A stretch of 64,000 nt of DNA from Absidia repens (taxonomy: Eukaryota; Mucoromycota; Mucoromycetes; Mucorales; Cunninghamellaceae), in assembly GCA_002105175.1 (NCBI GenBank), contig MCGE01000001.1:2108001-2172000 (forward strand), read 5' to 3'. Below, piece after piece: positions 15,346 to 29,719 of this stretch. Under the pieces are notes generated by a model that did not search any database, was not told the origin of the DNA, and saw only the letters and a list, made by a program, of their open reading frames with translations. The position numbers and the translations under genes are program-made. Each line of letters starts with the position of its first letter. The first letter of the stretch is position 1.

Positions 15346-17300
15346 ATGGCTTTCCGCTTCAATTGGCCTGAATTTGATACCGAGTTTTATGACGAAGCCA
15401 AGGCTCAGTTAGAAACGGCTCTCAACAAAGGCAACAAACCAAAAAATATAGTGGATCATATCACGGTGAAGGAACTACATATGGGCACCCAGGTAAACAA
15501 AACAAAACAAACTCATTCCATTGATCAAGAAATACAGGTATGCTAACCCCTAGTTTTGACTGGATCTCTTTTTCTATGTATTAGCCTCCTGAACTGGAGA
15601 TATTGGAAATTGGTGAACTCACAACCGACAAGTTTCGCGGTATTTTCAAACTTACCTATGCTGGTGATGCTTATATTGTCTTGCAAACGAAAGTACAGGT
15701 AAAGCTATTAGTTTTACGTTGTATTATTGCCAATCCACTCATTTTCCCCCCTTCTTCTATACAGGCAAATCCAATGCACGCAAAACAATCAGCTCTACCA
15801 CGACACACTCGGCCTAATATTCTTGCCGCCGATCATCCGTTGGTGGTACCAATGTTACTTCGTATCAGTGATTTGAAACTACGTGGGATTGTGGTCTTAG
15901 TGGTGTCGAAAACAAAGGGTATTACCTTGGTCTTCAAAAACGATCCTTTGGAGAACATCTTGATCAGCTCCACCTTTGATAGTGTCACCAGTGTCCGCAA
16001 CTTTTTACAACGGGAAATCGAAAAGCAGCTACGCAACCTCTTTCAAGAAGATTTACCAGTCATGATCCACAACCTCAGTTTACGGCATATTCAAAGTGAA
16101 CAAGAAAAGACGAAAAAGCAACAACAAGAAGCAAGGCTCAAGGCGCAACAGCTACGGAAATTGGAACGGAAAAATCGTAATGGTAGTGGTGGTATGTCTT
16201 CCTCCCCTCCAATGTCAGTATTTTCGGAACCTGGTCTTCGCCCACGTCAAACCCTACAGCAACATCAACAGCCTTCTTCAAGGCCTGGCTCTTATATCTT
16301 CCCACACCCATCTCTTTTGACGACATATGAAACATCATCCATGCCAGACCTGTCGAACAATTTATCGTCTCCACATTACCAACAACAGCAAAACCATCCT
16401 ATCACAGCTTCGGTCAATCTCTCTGATATCTCTTTCCCTTTTATTGAAGACGCTTCTGCCTTTTTGGACAACGCTCGATTTGCTACTTTATATCGACCTG
16501 GATCGGGTGTCTACAGTTCTTTTAGCGATCTCTATCATGCTAGTGAACAGCCTGCTTCCTCCATGAAATCTGCGTTACCCATGTCTCCTCCTGGTGGTCA
16601 TAGTATCCCTCTTTCCAGCTACTACAATTCAACAAAAACTCCAGTCACTGCAGCCAATCTGTCAACATTGGATCTACTTTATCACCAACACCGTCTTGCT
16701 TCATCGCAACTTGCTGCCTCAGCTCACCCACCTGATGTATCTATTGCACCAAAAACTATTCCCGATGTATTCAGCGATGATGACGATGATGGAAATGAAT
16801 TCTATGTGGACTATGACGACGACGAGCATTATCAGGACTATGATAGCATCCAGCAAACAAGTGACCATCCTCAGCATCCTCAGTATTATCAGCAGCAACA
16901 GCAGCGGCAGCACCATGGTTTGTCATCACCATCCTCGTCATCAGCTATTGCGACATCCTCCTCCATTTATGATATGTATGCCGAAGATGTAGATGCGCCA
17001 TGGTATGTGACAGAAGGACTTGGGTTACCATTGCAGGATGAAGATGATGAAACTGCTCAGCGGTTGGTTTTGCCCGCGGACCAGACCATTGTATTGGATC
17101 CTTTCGAAAATGCGGGTGCTGCAAAATTGGCCCAGCTGTCTAAAAATCATCATACCATCTCACCATTCACCCATGCCATTGACCATGTCACCTACCGAAG
17201 TCTTCCTCATGCTGTCAAACCTGCCATTCGACCAAAACACAAAAAGATCCCCAAACGACGTATCATTCGATTGAATTTATCTTCAGTATCCTCACAATAG
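15346..17300 (+). CDS. MDM34: ERMES complex subunit Mdm34, mitochondrial outer membrane
   Basis: Component of the ER-mitochondria encounter structure (with Mdm10, Mdm12, Mmm1) that tethers the two organelles and moves phospholipids. Exons 15346-15492, 15585-15698, 15765-17300; 598 residues. The N-terminal SMP lipid-binding domain covers about residues 1-195 and carries family hallmarks: [87 protein letters not shown] and [18 protein letters not shown] long disordered Ser/Gln/Asp-rich region follows, with an acidic patch (DDDDDGNEF) and a basic C-terminus ([15 protein letters not shown]). The second intron is 66 bases with no stop in frame, so retention would add 22 residues inside the SMP domain. 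AATAAA at 17532. Confidence 0.93.
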
Positions 17301-17879
17301 ATCCCTTTCCCGTTCCCTCACACCTCGTCTCTCCTTATGTACTTGTAGTTTTATCCTTTCTTTTTTATCATTATCATTATCATTATCATTATTTTATTCT
17401 TCTATTATCAGTTCTGTATATTTTACACTTCACTTTTTTTATATACATAGATACACAATTATATACATATTCAAATTTTATATCCCTTTCCCTTTTCTTA
17501 TTATTTATTGTTATCACTATCATTGTTTGAAATAAAATACATAATATAGACTCTTTGCCTTTGACTATTTTGATTATTTATATAATGAATCTTCAATGAA
17601 GTGGGTTAGACAGGTGACTTGCTGAAAAAATACGGTTGATGAGATACATATCGTATCATATACATGATGTGGAATTACATACACTTGTGTGCACAGTATG
17701 TACAGTACATAATGTAGAGCATACTCACTGTTGAATGATGTTGACTGACTTGAAAAAAGGGGAAGTCGCCATGTTGATGATGTTTCATGGTGCTGACTGT
17801 CGCAAAAAAAAAAAGGCGAAGGGGGTTTCCTTTTTTGTATCCACTCTAAGGTCATGCTCAAAATAAAAATCTTTAACAG
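17301..17879. other. MDM34 3' region with ATCATT microsatellite
   Basis: Holds the MDM34 3' UTR, a run of the hexamer ATCATT at about 17366-17393 and the AATAAA at 17532. From about 17720 to 17790 it shares weak inverted similarity with 21471-21540, so the repeat R1 may extend upstream of its CACGTG box here. No gene seen. Confidence 0.4.
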
Positions 17880-18530
17880 ATAGCACAGAAAACGGTTTCA
17901 AATGCCGCCCACGTGAATTTTTATTGCCTCCCAATTTCCCTCCCGCCCTCTTTCTATCTTTTTTTTTTCAATTTCCTTTTTTTCTTCTTCTTCACCATTC
18001 AACTTCTTTGCGGTTTGGGTAATCTTAGGTTAATGTCAGGACTAGATTAGAAGGGTTTTTAGCTCAGGGATTACAAGCTGCATGGGGAAACCCTTTCATC
18101 TTGGATTCAGGATTCGGGACCATCTTACTTGGCTTTTTAGAGCTTTCCTTAGCGTACCTTTGTGTTAATTTGTCATAGCTTGTATCTACCTTTGAATAAA
18201 ATACGTCTTTTTTTTTGCTGCTTTAATGAAAAAATATCCAAATAGCCTCTCTCATGTTTTATGCAATAGAACACTTTTTTACTGCCATCACCGTTTTGGA
18301 TCTACCCACAAGTCGTATACATTGGATCCATTTTAACTACTGTACTTTTCCACGTTCCCTCGATTTGCACAATTGATATGTCCACCTTTTTTTTGAGATC
18401 CCCCTTTCTTCCATCTCACACACATCTTCCCAATAGATCAATTGTTGTCCCCTTAATTTAGTATTCATCATTTTGCTTCTAATAAAATACTGTATATTTT
18501 TCTTTTATTGTTGAATAAACGCTCTGGCGC
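17880..18530 (+). repeat. dispersed element R1, copy a (+)
   Basis: First of at least eight copies of a noncoding repeat. In order: box AAATGCCGCCCACGTGAA near 17900, a pyrimidine tract (17930-18000), a core from about 18035 to 18105 with stem arms at 18051-18060 and 18086-18095 around a loop with GGGATTACAAG, then the tail motif TTTGTCATAGCTTGTATCTA with AATAAAATA near 18195, and CTCTCATG near 18250. No ORF is conserved between copies. Confidence 0.75.
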
Positions 18531-18569
18531 TCCGCTGGAGCTTTTGGAAATCTTTCGATTTACTGGGTG

Positions 18570-18700
18570 TCACAGTTTTTTATTAAAGTGTGGGTTTCGA
18601 TGGGATAGGATTAAAGCCTCCGCCATTTCGCACTATCATGGGCAGCCCCTCGGGGCCCAACCGTCGTGCTCAGCGCGTCGTCAATGGGTTTTTTGTGTGC
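18570..18700 (+). repeat. dispersed repeat R2, copy 1
   Basis: Shares AAAGTGTGGGTTTCGATGGG with variants at about 51209 and 19420, followed by a CCTCC..CATTTCGCAC block and GGCAG..CCTC as in the 51.2 kb copy. Noncoding. GC-rich compared with its surroundings. Similarity was judged by eye. Confidence 0.45.
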
Positions 18701-19020
18701 TGAAATAATAGCTTACTTGAAATGCGTCGGAGAGATAAGAGTTTGATTATGTAGTGGTTGCAACTGCCTTTCCACTGGAAGATAAAACGAATTATGCTAT
18801 ATGGTAATTATGGCGATTGCCCGTTATTTAATTTTTATTTGCAGCTTGATTTTTTGACCTAAAAAAAGAAAGCTGGATGATTCAGGCTCCGCATTTTGCT
18901 TTCTATTTTTTTTTTTTTGGTCCCCTTTTTTTCCCTCTCTTTTTCTTTCTTTTTTATTTTTTTCCTTCCTGATAGTCTGAATAATACGATGGCATGGCTC
19001 ATTGGGGTACTGGTGATTTA
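18701..19020. other. repeat-rich intergenic segment
   Basis: AT-rich sequence with a pyrimidine-rich run (18898-18965). No gene recognised. ORFs across it are low-complexity. Confidence 0.4.
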
Positions 19021-19205
19021 GGATTAGGATTAAAAATTGAATTAGGGGCGTTTTAAAAAACGCAAAACAAACATCATGGGGAAACGCTTTCATTTTGGAT
19101 GAAGGAATTGGGAACGGCAGTAGATTAGCACTCACTAGTTTAGTAATAGTTTGTCATCGTTTATACCTACGACTGAATAAATATTTTCTTTTTATTATAT
19201 TTAAT
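19021..19205 (+). repeat. element R1, copy b (+), partial core and tail
   Basis: Only the core and tail are clear. Stem arms are 19046-19055 and 19080-19089, followed by TTTCATTTTGGAT and then the tail TAGTTTGTCATCGTTTATAC with GAATAAATA near 19175. The middle pair of the GGG/CCC part of the stem is changed on both sides (G to C and C to G), and two A-U pairs are G-U wobbles. Confidence 0.65.
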
Positions 19206-20734
19206 ATCTCTGCTGTACGTTTACATTATGAGCTTCATTGAATGTGTATTACATATGCATAGAAAAAAAAAAAAAAGTGCGTCTATATATTTATATATAT
19301 AAGGGATGTGTTTGTGTGAAAAAACAGCTATTACAGTGTATTTTATTGTGGTGGGGGATATTGAAGAACAAAGTTGAGAATAATATTAATTATGTAGTCA
19401 CTGGGTGGCAGGGGGTTTCTGAAGTGTGGGTTTTGATGGAAGGATCTGTGTTTGGGTGGGCAGCGATTGAGAAAAAAAAAAGGATGGGCTGCTCCTATGG
19501 TAGGCAGGGCTCTGTCTAAAAAAGAGAGTGGGAAGGACAAAGAAGCGGAAGTTAAAGTTAGTTAGCTGAGTTTCCTTACGGTCCTTATTTTTTTTAATAT
19601 ATAAAAACAACGTAGTATATCGTAAACCAAGAGAATTACCAAACCATTCTACAGTAGAGTGATTAAGCCCGATCTAGATGAAGGGAAGGGTCTGAGTGTA
19701 TGGAAAGTAAAAATAGGAATATCAATCATGTTACGGTTTGGACCAAAGCGTATACCTACAGTATGCAGTTTAGTATCTTTAGAGATAGCAAATCATATGA
19801 GACGATGTTGGTATTGTTTGAAAGCTATTGAAAAGTAAACTAAAAAAGTAGCATTGAGTCAATATAAAAAGCAACGTAAAAAGAAAAGTTTATACGGCAT
19901 GTTTGACTTCAATATTACCTTTTTTTCTTTATTTTAAGATATAAGATCACCTTTTTATCAAGGCATCAATGTGGAGAGCAATTAGCAGACAAGAGTTAGG
20001 CATTGGCGGGGCCATTACGGAGTTGGTCTAATAGAGGGCAAATATTTATGGTTTGCTTTTCATGACTTCTCTGCTTCATTGTGCACTGCTGATGTTACTG
20101 TGTTAATTATCTCTAGCGACATGCAAATTCGAAAGTTTTATTGTTCGGATGGGGAGTTTACTTAAATAACCCCCCTTGGTTATCGGAGATATCGAAACCA
20201 TAAAGGGCTTTGGTCTAGGGGCGATCACTATATGGGTGACCGATAATGCCTACGTAGTATGATTACTGTGCCGATCTCTCAAAAAAACTAAATTGGACGT
20301 TGCTGGTGTAGTCAATTGCTGTCTTGTCTGCCATTTGTTACTGGACCCTTTTTCCTCTGACGGGCAGCAAGGTAAGAACAAGAAACGGCTTTCTTTTAAG
20401 AATGAATAATCCCTTTTACTTTCTTTCCTGTAGTAGTGGATGCCCATCAGGATTTATCAAGTTCTACCTCTATGGTGCTCCGACTCACTTCATATGAACG
20501 TGACATTCATATCAAAATACTATATGAATTAGGTCTAGCTACCACTCCAACATTATTTACTCAATAATTATTCGAAAGAAGAAGAAAAAAATTGACATGA
20601 TTATCCATTTATTATTTTTGTCTCAATAAAAAACCCTTTGAAGATATATAATGTCTCTGTCTGTCTTTGTTTTGGTGTGTATGTGTATGTGTATGAGATT
20701 TTTTTTTCAAAAGCAACATTGTTCAGTAAACGAT
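19206..20734. other. gene-free segment between R1 copies
   Basis: About 1.5 kb. A degenerate R2 copy (GAAGTGTGGGTTTTGATGGA) sits at 19419-19440. The rest is AT-rich with short ORFs that show no family resemblance. AATAAA-like signals occur around 20625. No tRNA or rRNA recognised. Confidence 0.4.
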
Positions 20735-21885
20735 GGATCAGAGGATGTTTAATAAAGAGGTATACTTTATTGAAGGACATTAGTGGATACTAAAACTAAA
20801 GACGAAGGCCCCATTAGTAACAAGGGATTCCGTCGAGGGATTCCGTAGTGGGATCTGTTGAACGAAGCATGAGAAAGTCAGAGGATGATCTAAAGGATAA
20901 TCAACACTAATCTAATGACACAATTGTAAAATGGGATCTAACATAATGGTACAATGTAAGGAATAAGAAAGACAAAACATGTATCTTAGACTGAAACACA
21001 GCAGCGGTCAACACTAATCAAAAGGCGGTAGTAGTAAAAAAGGGATCTTTTAAACAAGACATAAGAAAAACTAAACGGGGCATTTTTCATCAAAGTAGTA
21101 AAAAGAGAGATATTTTATTCACATGTAGATACAAACTATAGACAAACTAAACCTGAACTAAGGTAACGAAGGCTCCAAAAAGTCGACTAACGATTCCCTC
21201 AGATCCTAGATCCAAAATGAAAGGGTTCACCATGCATCTTGTAATCTCTGAGTTGAAAACCCTTCGAATCTAGTCCTGACGCTAATCTAAGTCCAAGCAA
21301 TCCCATAGAGATCGTAATTGTGAAGGTAAAAGAAAAGAAAATGGAAAGAAAGAGCGAAACAATACAAAAAAAAAAAAAAAATTGAGATGGGTGCAAATAA
21401 ATTTCACGTGGGCGGCATTCGAAATGATTAGTTTTGTCTTGTAATTTTTTTTTTTTTTTTACAATAGCCAATCGTCATACAACATCATCAAGTCGGTACC
21501 TTTCTTATCATGATAAACAATCACCATCATTCAACATTGAAAGCATAGCCCTTCTCATCTCGCGATGCATTTGCAATCAAGATAGAGTATTTAGCGTAGT
21601 TTATTTAACCAATTCACTATATGGTGGTTTGTTACTCACAATAGGAGTGTTCATCCCCTTTGGTTGGAATAGTTTATTTAGAGTTATGTTGATTATACAA
21701 CAAGGTATTCCCCACATTTTACACTCCGTACAAACCCACACAGCATCTATACTCCCTCACCTTTAGATATGTGCCATGGTAATATTATTATAAAGAGCAG
21801 TTCGATTTAGTTGTCATAGTTTATATCTACAACTGAATAAAATATGTCTTGTATTTTTCCGATTACATTGTCTCTCATATATCAA
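20735..21885 (-). repeat. element R1, copy c (-), with inverted tail on its right side
   Basis: Reads on the minus strand from the CACGTG box (about 21410) through the pyrimidine tract, the core (stem arms around 21220-21229 and 21255-21265) and the tail with AATAAAATA (about 21115) to a distal region sharing GGATCAGAGGATG with the 56.7 kb copy. On the right, 21815-21885 carries the same tail motif in the opposite orientation (TTGTCATAGTTTATATCTAC plus AATAAAATATGTCTTG), giving inverted ends. Confidence 0.7.
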
Positions 21886-22964
21886 GGTTGTTTTATTTCT
21901 TGAATGGTTTTAGAAAACGACCGTGTTGGATATATTATTCGCCTACTCAAAAAGATTTTTAAACATTGTCAATGTAGTTTAAACACCGATGGCAAAACGA
22001 AAAAACATTCATGCATGGTCCATAGGAGGCTCTTATTATTTTTAATTGTCAAGAAATGATTGTGCAGTTGTAATTAAATATGATATCGTCATTCTCGGTC
22101 TCATCATTATCTAATGCCGATTTATATATAGTTAATGATGCCCTGAGTTCTGCAAAGGCCAAAAGTAAATTGGTCGAAACAGTCAATGATGTCATACCAG
22201 GCAAAATTAATTTATACATAAAAATAAAAAAAAAACTTATACTAGTGGAGCAGAATGAGTTCGCTGCTTTATCCATACACATTTCCCCACCCCCCCAAAA
22301 AACAATAGCAATAAAAACAAAAGCATGTATGTATAGTTTGTTTTTGTCCTGTGATGTTCATCATCCTGTTTGATGCAAGTATATCAACTAGGAGTAAAAC
22401 AGAGTAGCCATCTTCCTTTTATGATCATCATACAATGAGACTATAAACAATTATCTTGATGGGATACAAACAAGACAATAACGCAAAAATGTAAGCATAC
22501 ATCATAATACATACAAAAAGCAACATGCTTGATTGGGTCCCTGTCATTTTTTTTTCAGACCCAATTGTCTGTATCACAACCGTCACCCCATGCCATACGC
22601 CAAATCTGTTTTATATTACTAGATGATGGTCCCACGTATTATTATTATTATTATTATTTTTATTTTTTGACAAAAAATAAAGATCCCAGCTAGTAGGCAT
22701 AAATTCACTACAATATAGTAAATAGGATAAACACGACAATTTTTTATTTGTAACGACAATAAAATAAAATAAAATAAAGGTGGCAATGTGAAGAGTATAA
22801 CGAGTGAGTCAAATCATTTGTGCGAGACAAAGGGTAATATGTGTAACTAGATAGGATAAATATAATGAAGGGAAAGAATACAAATATAGATGTATATATT
22901 ATATATATATACAATATATATAAAACAGCAACTAACTAACAAAGAAAAAAGAAAAATCCGTGAT
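21886..22964. other. intergenic region before the PTP gene 3' end
   Basis: About 1.1 kb with an ATT microsatellite near 22638-22656, an AATAAA-rich run near 22762 and AT dinucleotide runs near 22890-22920. A 97-codon ORF (22080-22373) has an isolated protein-like stretch but no recognisable family. The 11-mer TTTAAACACCG occurs at 21978. Confidence 0.4.
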
Positions 22965-25920
<2,956 letters not shown>

Positions 25921-26090
25921 GATAAACGTGGCGAATCAAAAAGGTAAAATCGTCGACAGAATGATATAAATGACAAAGATAAAATATAATACTATGCAAA
26001 AAATATATATGTAAAAGAAAGGTAGAAAGAAAAAAAAAAAAAAAGGGAAAGAAAGGGAAGGGAGGTGAGATTTTTTGAGACATGACTAGT

Positions 26091-26135
<45 letters not shown>

Positions 26136-26672
26136 GGGCGAGACTCTTTAATTTCGTCATAGCTTCCATATTCGTATATGGTAAAGTTGAATTGTCGTAA
26201 CCTTTTTTTATTTTTTATTTGTTGCGTTGCCGTTAGACTTTCTAAAACTAGTGTATTTTTAATGGTTCGCTACTTCTAAACTTTACTTTTGCCTTTCATC
26301 ATTGTAGTATAACCCCAATCTTTATGTATACAGCGTTCGTTAAGAATTTCTTCAATCATACTGCACTATGAAGCGGGGTTCATATTGTTCAGATAGACTA
26401 CTAATGCAAAATAGGTTTTCATTTCATCATAGAATGAGCTAAAAACTGAATAAGCACGTGGCGATGTTTTTTTATGTAAAACCTTTTTTTTATTATAAAA
26501 TACACCCCCCCAAAAAGTGAAAATTAAAAAAATTGAAATAAAGAGTCATACAAAAAAAAAAAAAAATTGATATAACCCGAAAGAAAAATTTCACAACTAA
26601 ACATAAAAAAAAAGGATGGTTTGATAAAAAAGAAAAGGCGGGGAAGGCAAAAAAAAAAAAAAAAAAGGAAAA
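25921..26672. other. upstream region of the PTP gene, with a 38-base poly(A) run
   Basis: Contains a pure A run at 26094-26131, purine-rich stretches at 26010-26065, and the NmrA gene 3' end with several A runs. The genes on both sides are on the minus strand. No gene seen. Confidence 0.45.
26094..26131. repeat. 38-base poly(A) run
   Basis: Pure A homopolymer about 175 bases upstream of the PTP gene start. Confidence 0.85.
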
Positions 26673-27795
26673 CTAGCGGAGATCGTTGAATTGGTCACGG
26701 TTGTTTTTGAAGAAGGAACGGATATCTTGAGGTTCACGGCCCAGAACTTGCTTCAAGTCATCAGTGATAATATCGAAGCGGTCTTGATTGACTAGTTCCC
26801 AAATTTCACAAAGAGTATCAATCAATTCATCATTCAAATAGCGACCAAGAGGGAAAGCATAAGGCTTGTCACGGCGACCAGTGGCATCAACGGAGTTGGA
26901 GGATTTTTGAGGTCTTTCCTTGAATCTTCTGTCATCACGCATTCTTTGGAGCATTTTCTTGACTTCATCCCGGCTCACTTGTTCATACTTGATGTCATTA
27001 CCACCTAGCCCTTGGCTGATTTCCTTCGTAAGTTCATCCATACCAAGTTGCTGGCGGGGTGTGAATTGATACACCTGCTTGTTTTGACCAACACCGCATG
27101 AAAAAAGGTGATTGCCTTGCTCTTGATTGGCCAATTTGACAATAGCTTCCACCACTTCTACCAAATTCACAGGGGACCATTTCTTTTCTTTTTTGATGGG
27201 CAAGCGCAAACTTCCTTGACTTTGAAGAGTAGGGGCCATATAATAGAAGAATTGACTGGGGGCAGGGACACGCACAATGGAGCATTTTTCTTCATTACCC
27301 ATGGTTTCCTTGACTTTTTCTTCCAATTGGCGGTATTCACATAAATGATGGAATTGCTGATCATTTTGTTCAACTTTGTTCGCACCAAGCCTGTAGGTTG
27401 AAAAAAAAAGTCTATTAATACAAATGATTGCCACGGTGCGGTGTTTCAATTTCTTACATGGAAATCATGCAGAGATGACCAACGTTTTCGTTCTTTGCAG
27501 ACTTGATGACATTTTCACCTAGTTGACGGCGTTGCTGATCATGTTCAGGAATAAGGACGACAGCTTTAGCGTTTCGGAAGCATTCACGAAGTTGATCTTC
27601 ACGATTGTAGTCCACTTGACGAACATCACCACCAAGTTTGACCAAAGGTTCCATATCTTCGTTATTACGACACAATAGTCGGATGGTAAAATTTTGATTG
27701 CCACTGCTACGGTTTTCTACCAAAAGACGGTAAGCCAAAGCAAATCCACATTGAGAGTCAACGTTGGTAATAACAAAGAGTTGTTGAGAAGACAT
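26673..27795 (-). CDS. NmrA-like NAD(P)-binding family protein
   Basis: Atypical short-chain dehydrogenase fold related to NmrA/HSCARG, which sense NAD(P) state or regulate transcription rather than catalyse (family knowledge). Exons 27795-27458 and 27390-26673; 351 residues. It starts MSSQQLFVITNVDSQCGFAL, where the usual Gly-rich GATGxxG loop is reduced to TNVDSQCG, so cofactor binding may be altered. A core follows with IRLLCRNNEDMEPLVKLGGD, VRQVDYNREDQLRECFRNAK and AVVLIPEHD, typical of NmrA proteins. SIVRVPAPSQFFYYMAP matches the later fold. The C-terminus (after about 250) is basic and helical with KKMLQRMRDDRRFKERPQK. No catalytic YxxxK is evident. Role unknown. Confidence 0.8.
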
Positions 27796-28963
27796 GATTG
27801 AGAGAAGTGATAGTAAAAGTAAAAGTAAAAAAAAAGAGTACTTGGTTGAAGTAAAGGTCTGCTTTAGTACTTCAACTCGCTTTCTTTTATATCTTTTGCT
27901 TTACCTATGTCTTCCCACAGTCCTCTACAAGATGGTGACTGGAATAATATATACAGCGTATTACTATTTCTTTTTATTCCCAAGGTTAATGGTGCTTTCA
28001 CTTGGTACTTGGTGGCTTTCGTGAGAAATGTAGTCAATAGGAGGATGAATATCCCCAACCCGATTGAATACTAAACACAAGCACCATCATCAAAATCACT
28101 CAGCACTACACAAGACAACCCAATAGATCCGATTACTTTCACTGATAAGCCAATTTTAGAACAATATTGTGATTTTTATTTGATTTTGTTGAAGATAATA
28201 ATGTAATAGAAGACTAAAGCTAAACTATCAATACACATAATATAGATAAGTGTGGGAATGGGAGATATATCTATTTTTATGTGACTGGATCAAGTCTTGT
28301 CAATAGATTCAAACTTGCATGGTGGATCCTTCATTCATATCCGACAAAGAAAGTCATCCGTTAATTAAATATATTCGCTTCACCTCATTTTTTTTTATTT
28401 TTTTATTTTGTTACTGTACCTATATTTCCATTCAATTGTGTTTATGCTATCGCTTGACCGACTTGATACCAATTTCCCGAAACGGTTCAATAGGGCGTTC
28501 ATTGTCTGTAATGAATGTAGCTACTATTCAAGCAAAATAATGATTTTGTTACATACCGCATTCGGTAAAATCAAACGTCATATGTATCCTCAGTAATATT
28601 CAATAGTGTTTCTTTACTAAAGTTGATTTGTCCTTGCGTATGCTTGTTCCTGAGTACCCCGTTCATGTGCCTATAATGAGGAGGATATTTTCGGATTCCG
28701 TAGGAGTTCCACGCCAAAAAATTGAAGAGGTCCACCGAAATCCACACTGACCCTAGTCATTTATGCCTAATCCCCGTGTAGCCCTTGTTTTGATTTGATA
28801 TTAGCTTTATTTGTTCTAATGATTCTTTTTTCAAAATAAAAACTATACGAGAGGGTTATGATACAAAAATATAATAGTACTATATAAAAAACAAAAAAAC
28901 AAAAATGAAGTGTGGGTGGGGAGATGGGGGGAATAAAAAAAAAATAAAGATAGGGATACTAAA
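27796..28963. other. intergenic region NmrA-like to uS8m
   Basis: 1168 bases between two minus-strand genes. A degenerate inverted R2-like block (28690-28760) contains, on the minus strand, CAGTGTGGATTTCGGTGGA. The rest is AT-rich with no recognisable gene. Confidence 0.4.
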
Positions 28964-29425
28964 CTAAATGACACGGCATAAGAGTTCGCCACCCACATTC
29001 TTTTCAATAGCTTCTTGCAAATCCATCACGCCGCGATTTGTGTTCATGATAGCAATTTCACCAGGTTGTAAAGGAGCAATGAACTTGGCCCGACGTCCGC
29101 TGGCCAAGTGTTTCATTTCGTTGACGGTGTAAGTGACAGTTTTAGAAGGTTTGCTGATGACTGACATGGCGTTGAGAGCAGGTTGGTTTTCCTTGTATTT
29201 GAGTTGTAACCATAAACGACGAGTGGCAACGTTACTGGAAGTGGTGGGTGTAAACGTAGCGTCGGGTGACAGATGGTTGCCTCGAGTGACTGATGTCAAA
29301 AATCCTTCCTTGTACAATACGTTGGTGATAGCGAGGTTCATCTTTGTTTCCGGTACTGCCATGGTTTGAAGACGAGCTCGGAAGCCGTTTTGAATACGTG
29401 CACAAAGGTCATAAACACGAGGCAT
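28964..29425 (-). CDS. MRPS8: mitochondrial ribosomal protein uS8m
   Basis: Small-subunit mitoribosomal protein that binds the central domain of 15S rRNA (family knowledge). Single exon, 153 residues, close to the fungal uS8m length. It starts MPRVYDLCARIQNGFRARLQ, the usual uS8 N-terminus (cf. DLCSRIQNG). KMNLAITNVLYKEGFLTSVT is the conserved helix-strand segment. The C-terminal GEIAIMNTNRGVMDLQEAIE followed by KNVGGELLCRVI corresponds to the uS8 signature region (usual form I.St..Gim...A....vGGe.l..v). No long presequence is visible. Head-to-head with SmB with 294 bases between start codons. Confidence 0.92.
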   Translation of the reverse strand: MPRVYDLCARIQNGFRARLQTMAVPETKMNLAITNVLYKEGFLTSVTRGNHLSPDATFTPTTSSNVATRRLWLQLKYKENQPALNAMSVISKPSKTVTYTVNEMKHLASGRRAKFIAPLQPGEIAIMNTNRGVMDLQEAIEKNVGGELLCRVI

Positions 29426-29719
29426 GGTGAATGTTGTTTTGGTTCAAAGGAGGAAAAGAGAGAAGGGTAATTTTTTATTTTTTATATTTTTTTTTTTTGT
29501 TTTGGGAGCGGCAGTGACTTGCTTCAGCCACCCACTGCCGCTTGAGAAAATTGACCAACCTCAAAAAATCAAAGGTGCGTGTCGATTTTTTTTTCTTTTT
29601 CAACCACAGAAAATTCAGTTTTCACTCCTCTTTTTACTTTTTTCTTCTTCACCATTATCATTATAATCTCGACTTTTTCCTCACAATCAAGTGTGGAATA
29701 AAAAAAAAAAAAGCACAAC
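29426..29719. promoter_or_regulatory. shared divergent promoter of uS8m and SmB
   Basis: 294 bases between opposing start codons. T-rich runs on the plus strand (29468-29500, 29586-29600) and an A run just before the SmB ATG (29699-29712). No other gene fits. Confidence 0.5.

Noticed and set aside
21434..21766. 110-codon plus-strand ORF with hydrophobic stretch
   Set aside because: It lies within the upstream part of R1 copy c, starts in a poly-T run and has no counterpart in other copies.
22080..22373. 97-codon plus-strand ORF
   Set aside because: Part looks protein-like, but there is no recognisable family, the second half is Lys/Ile-rich from A runs, and another ORF overlaps on the other strand.
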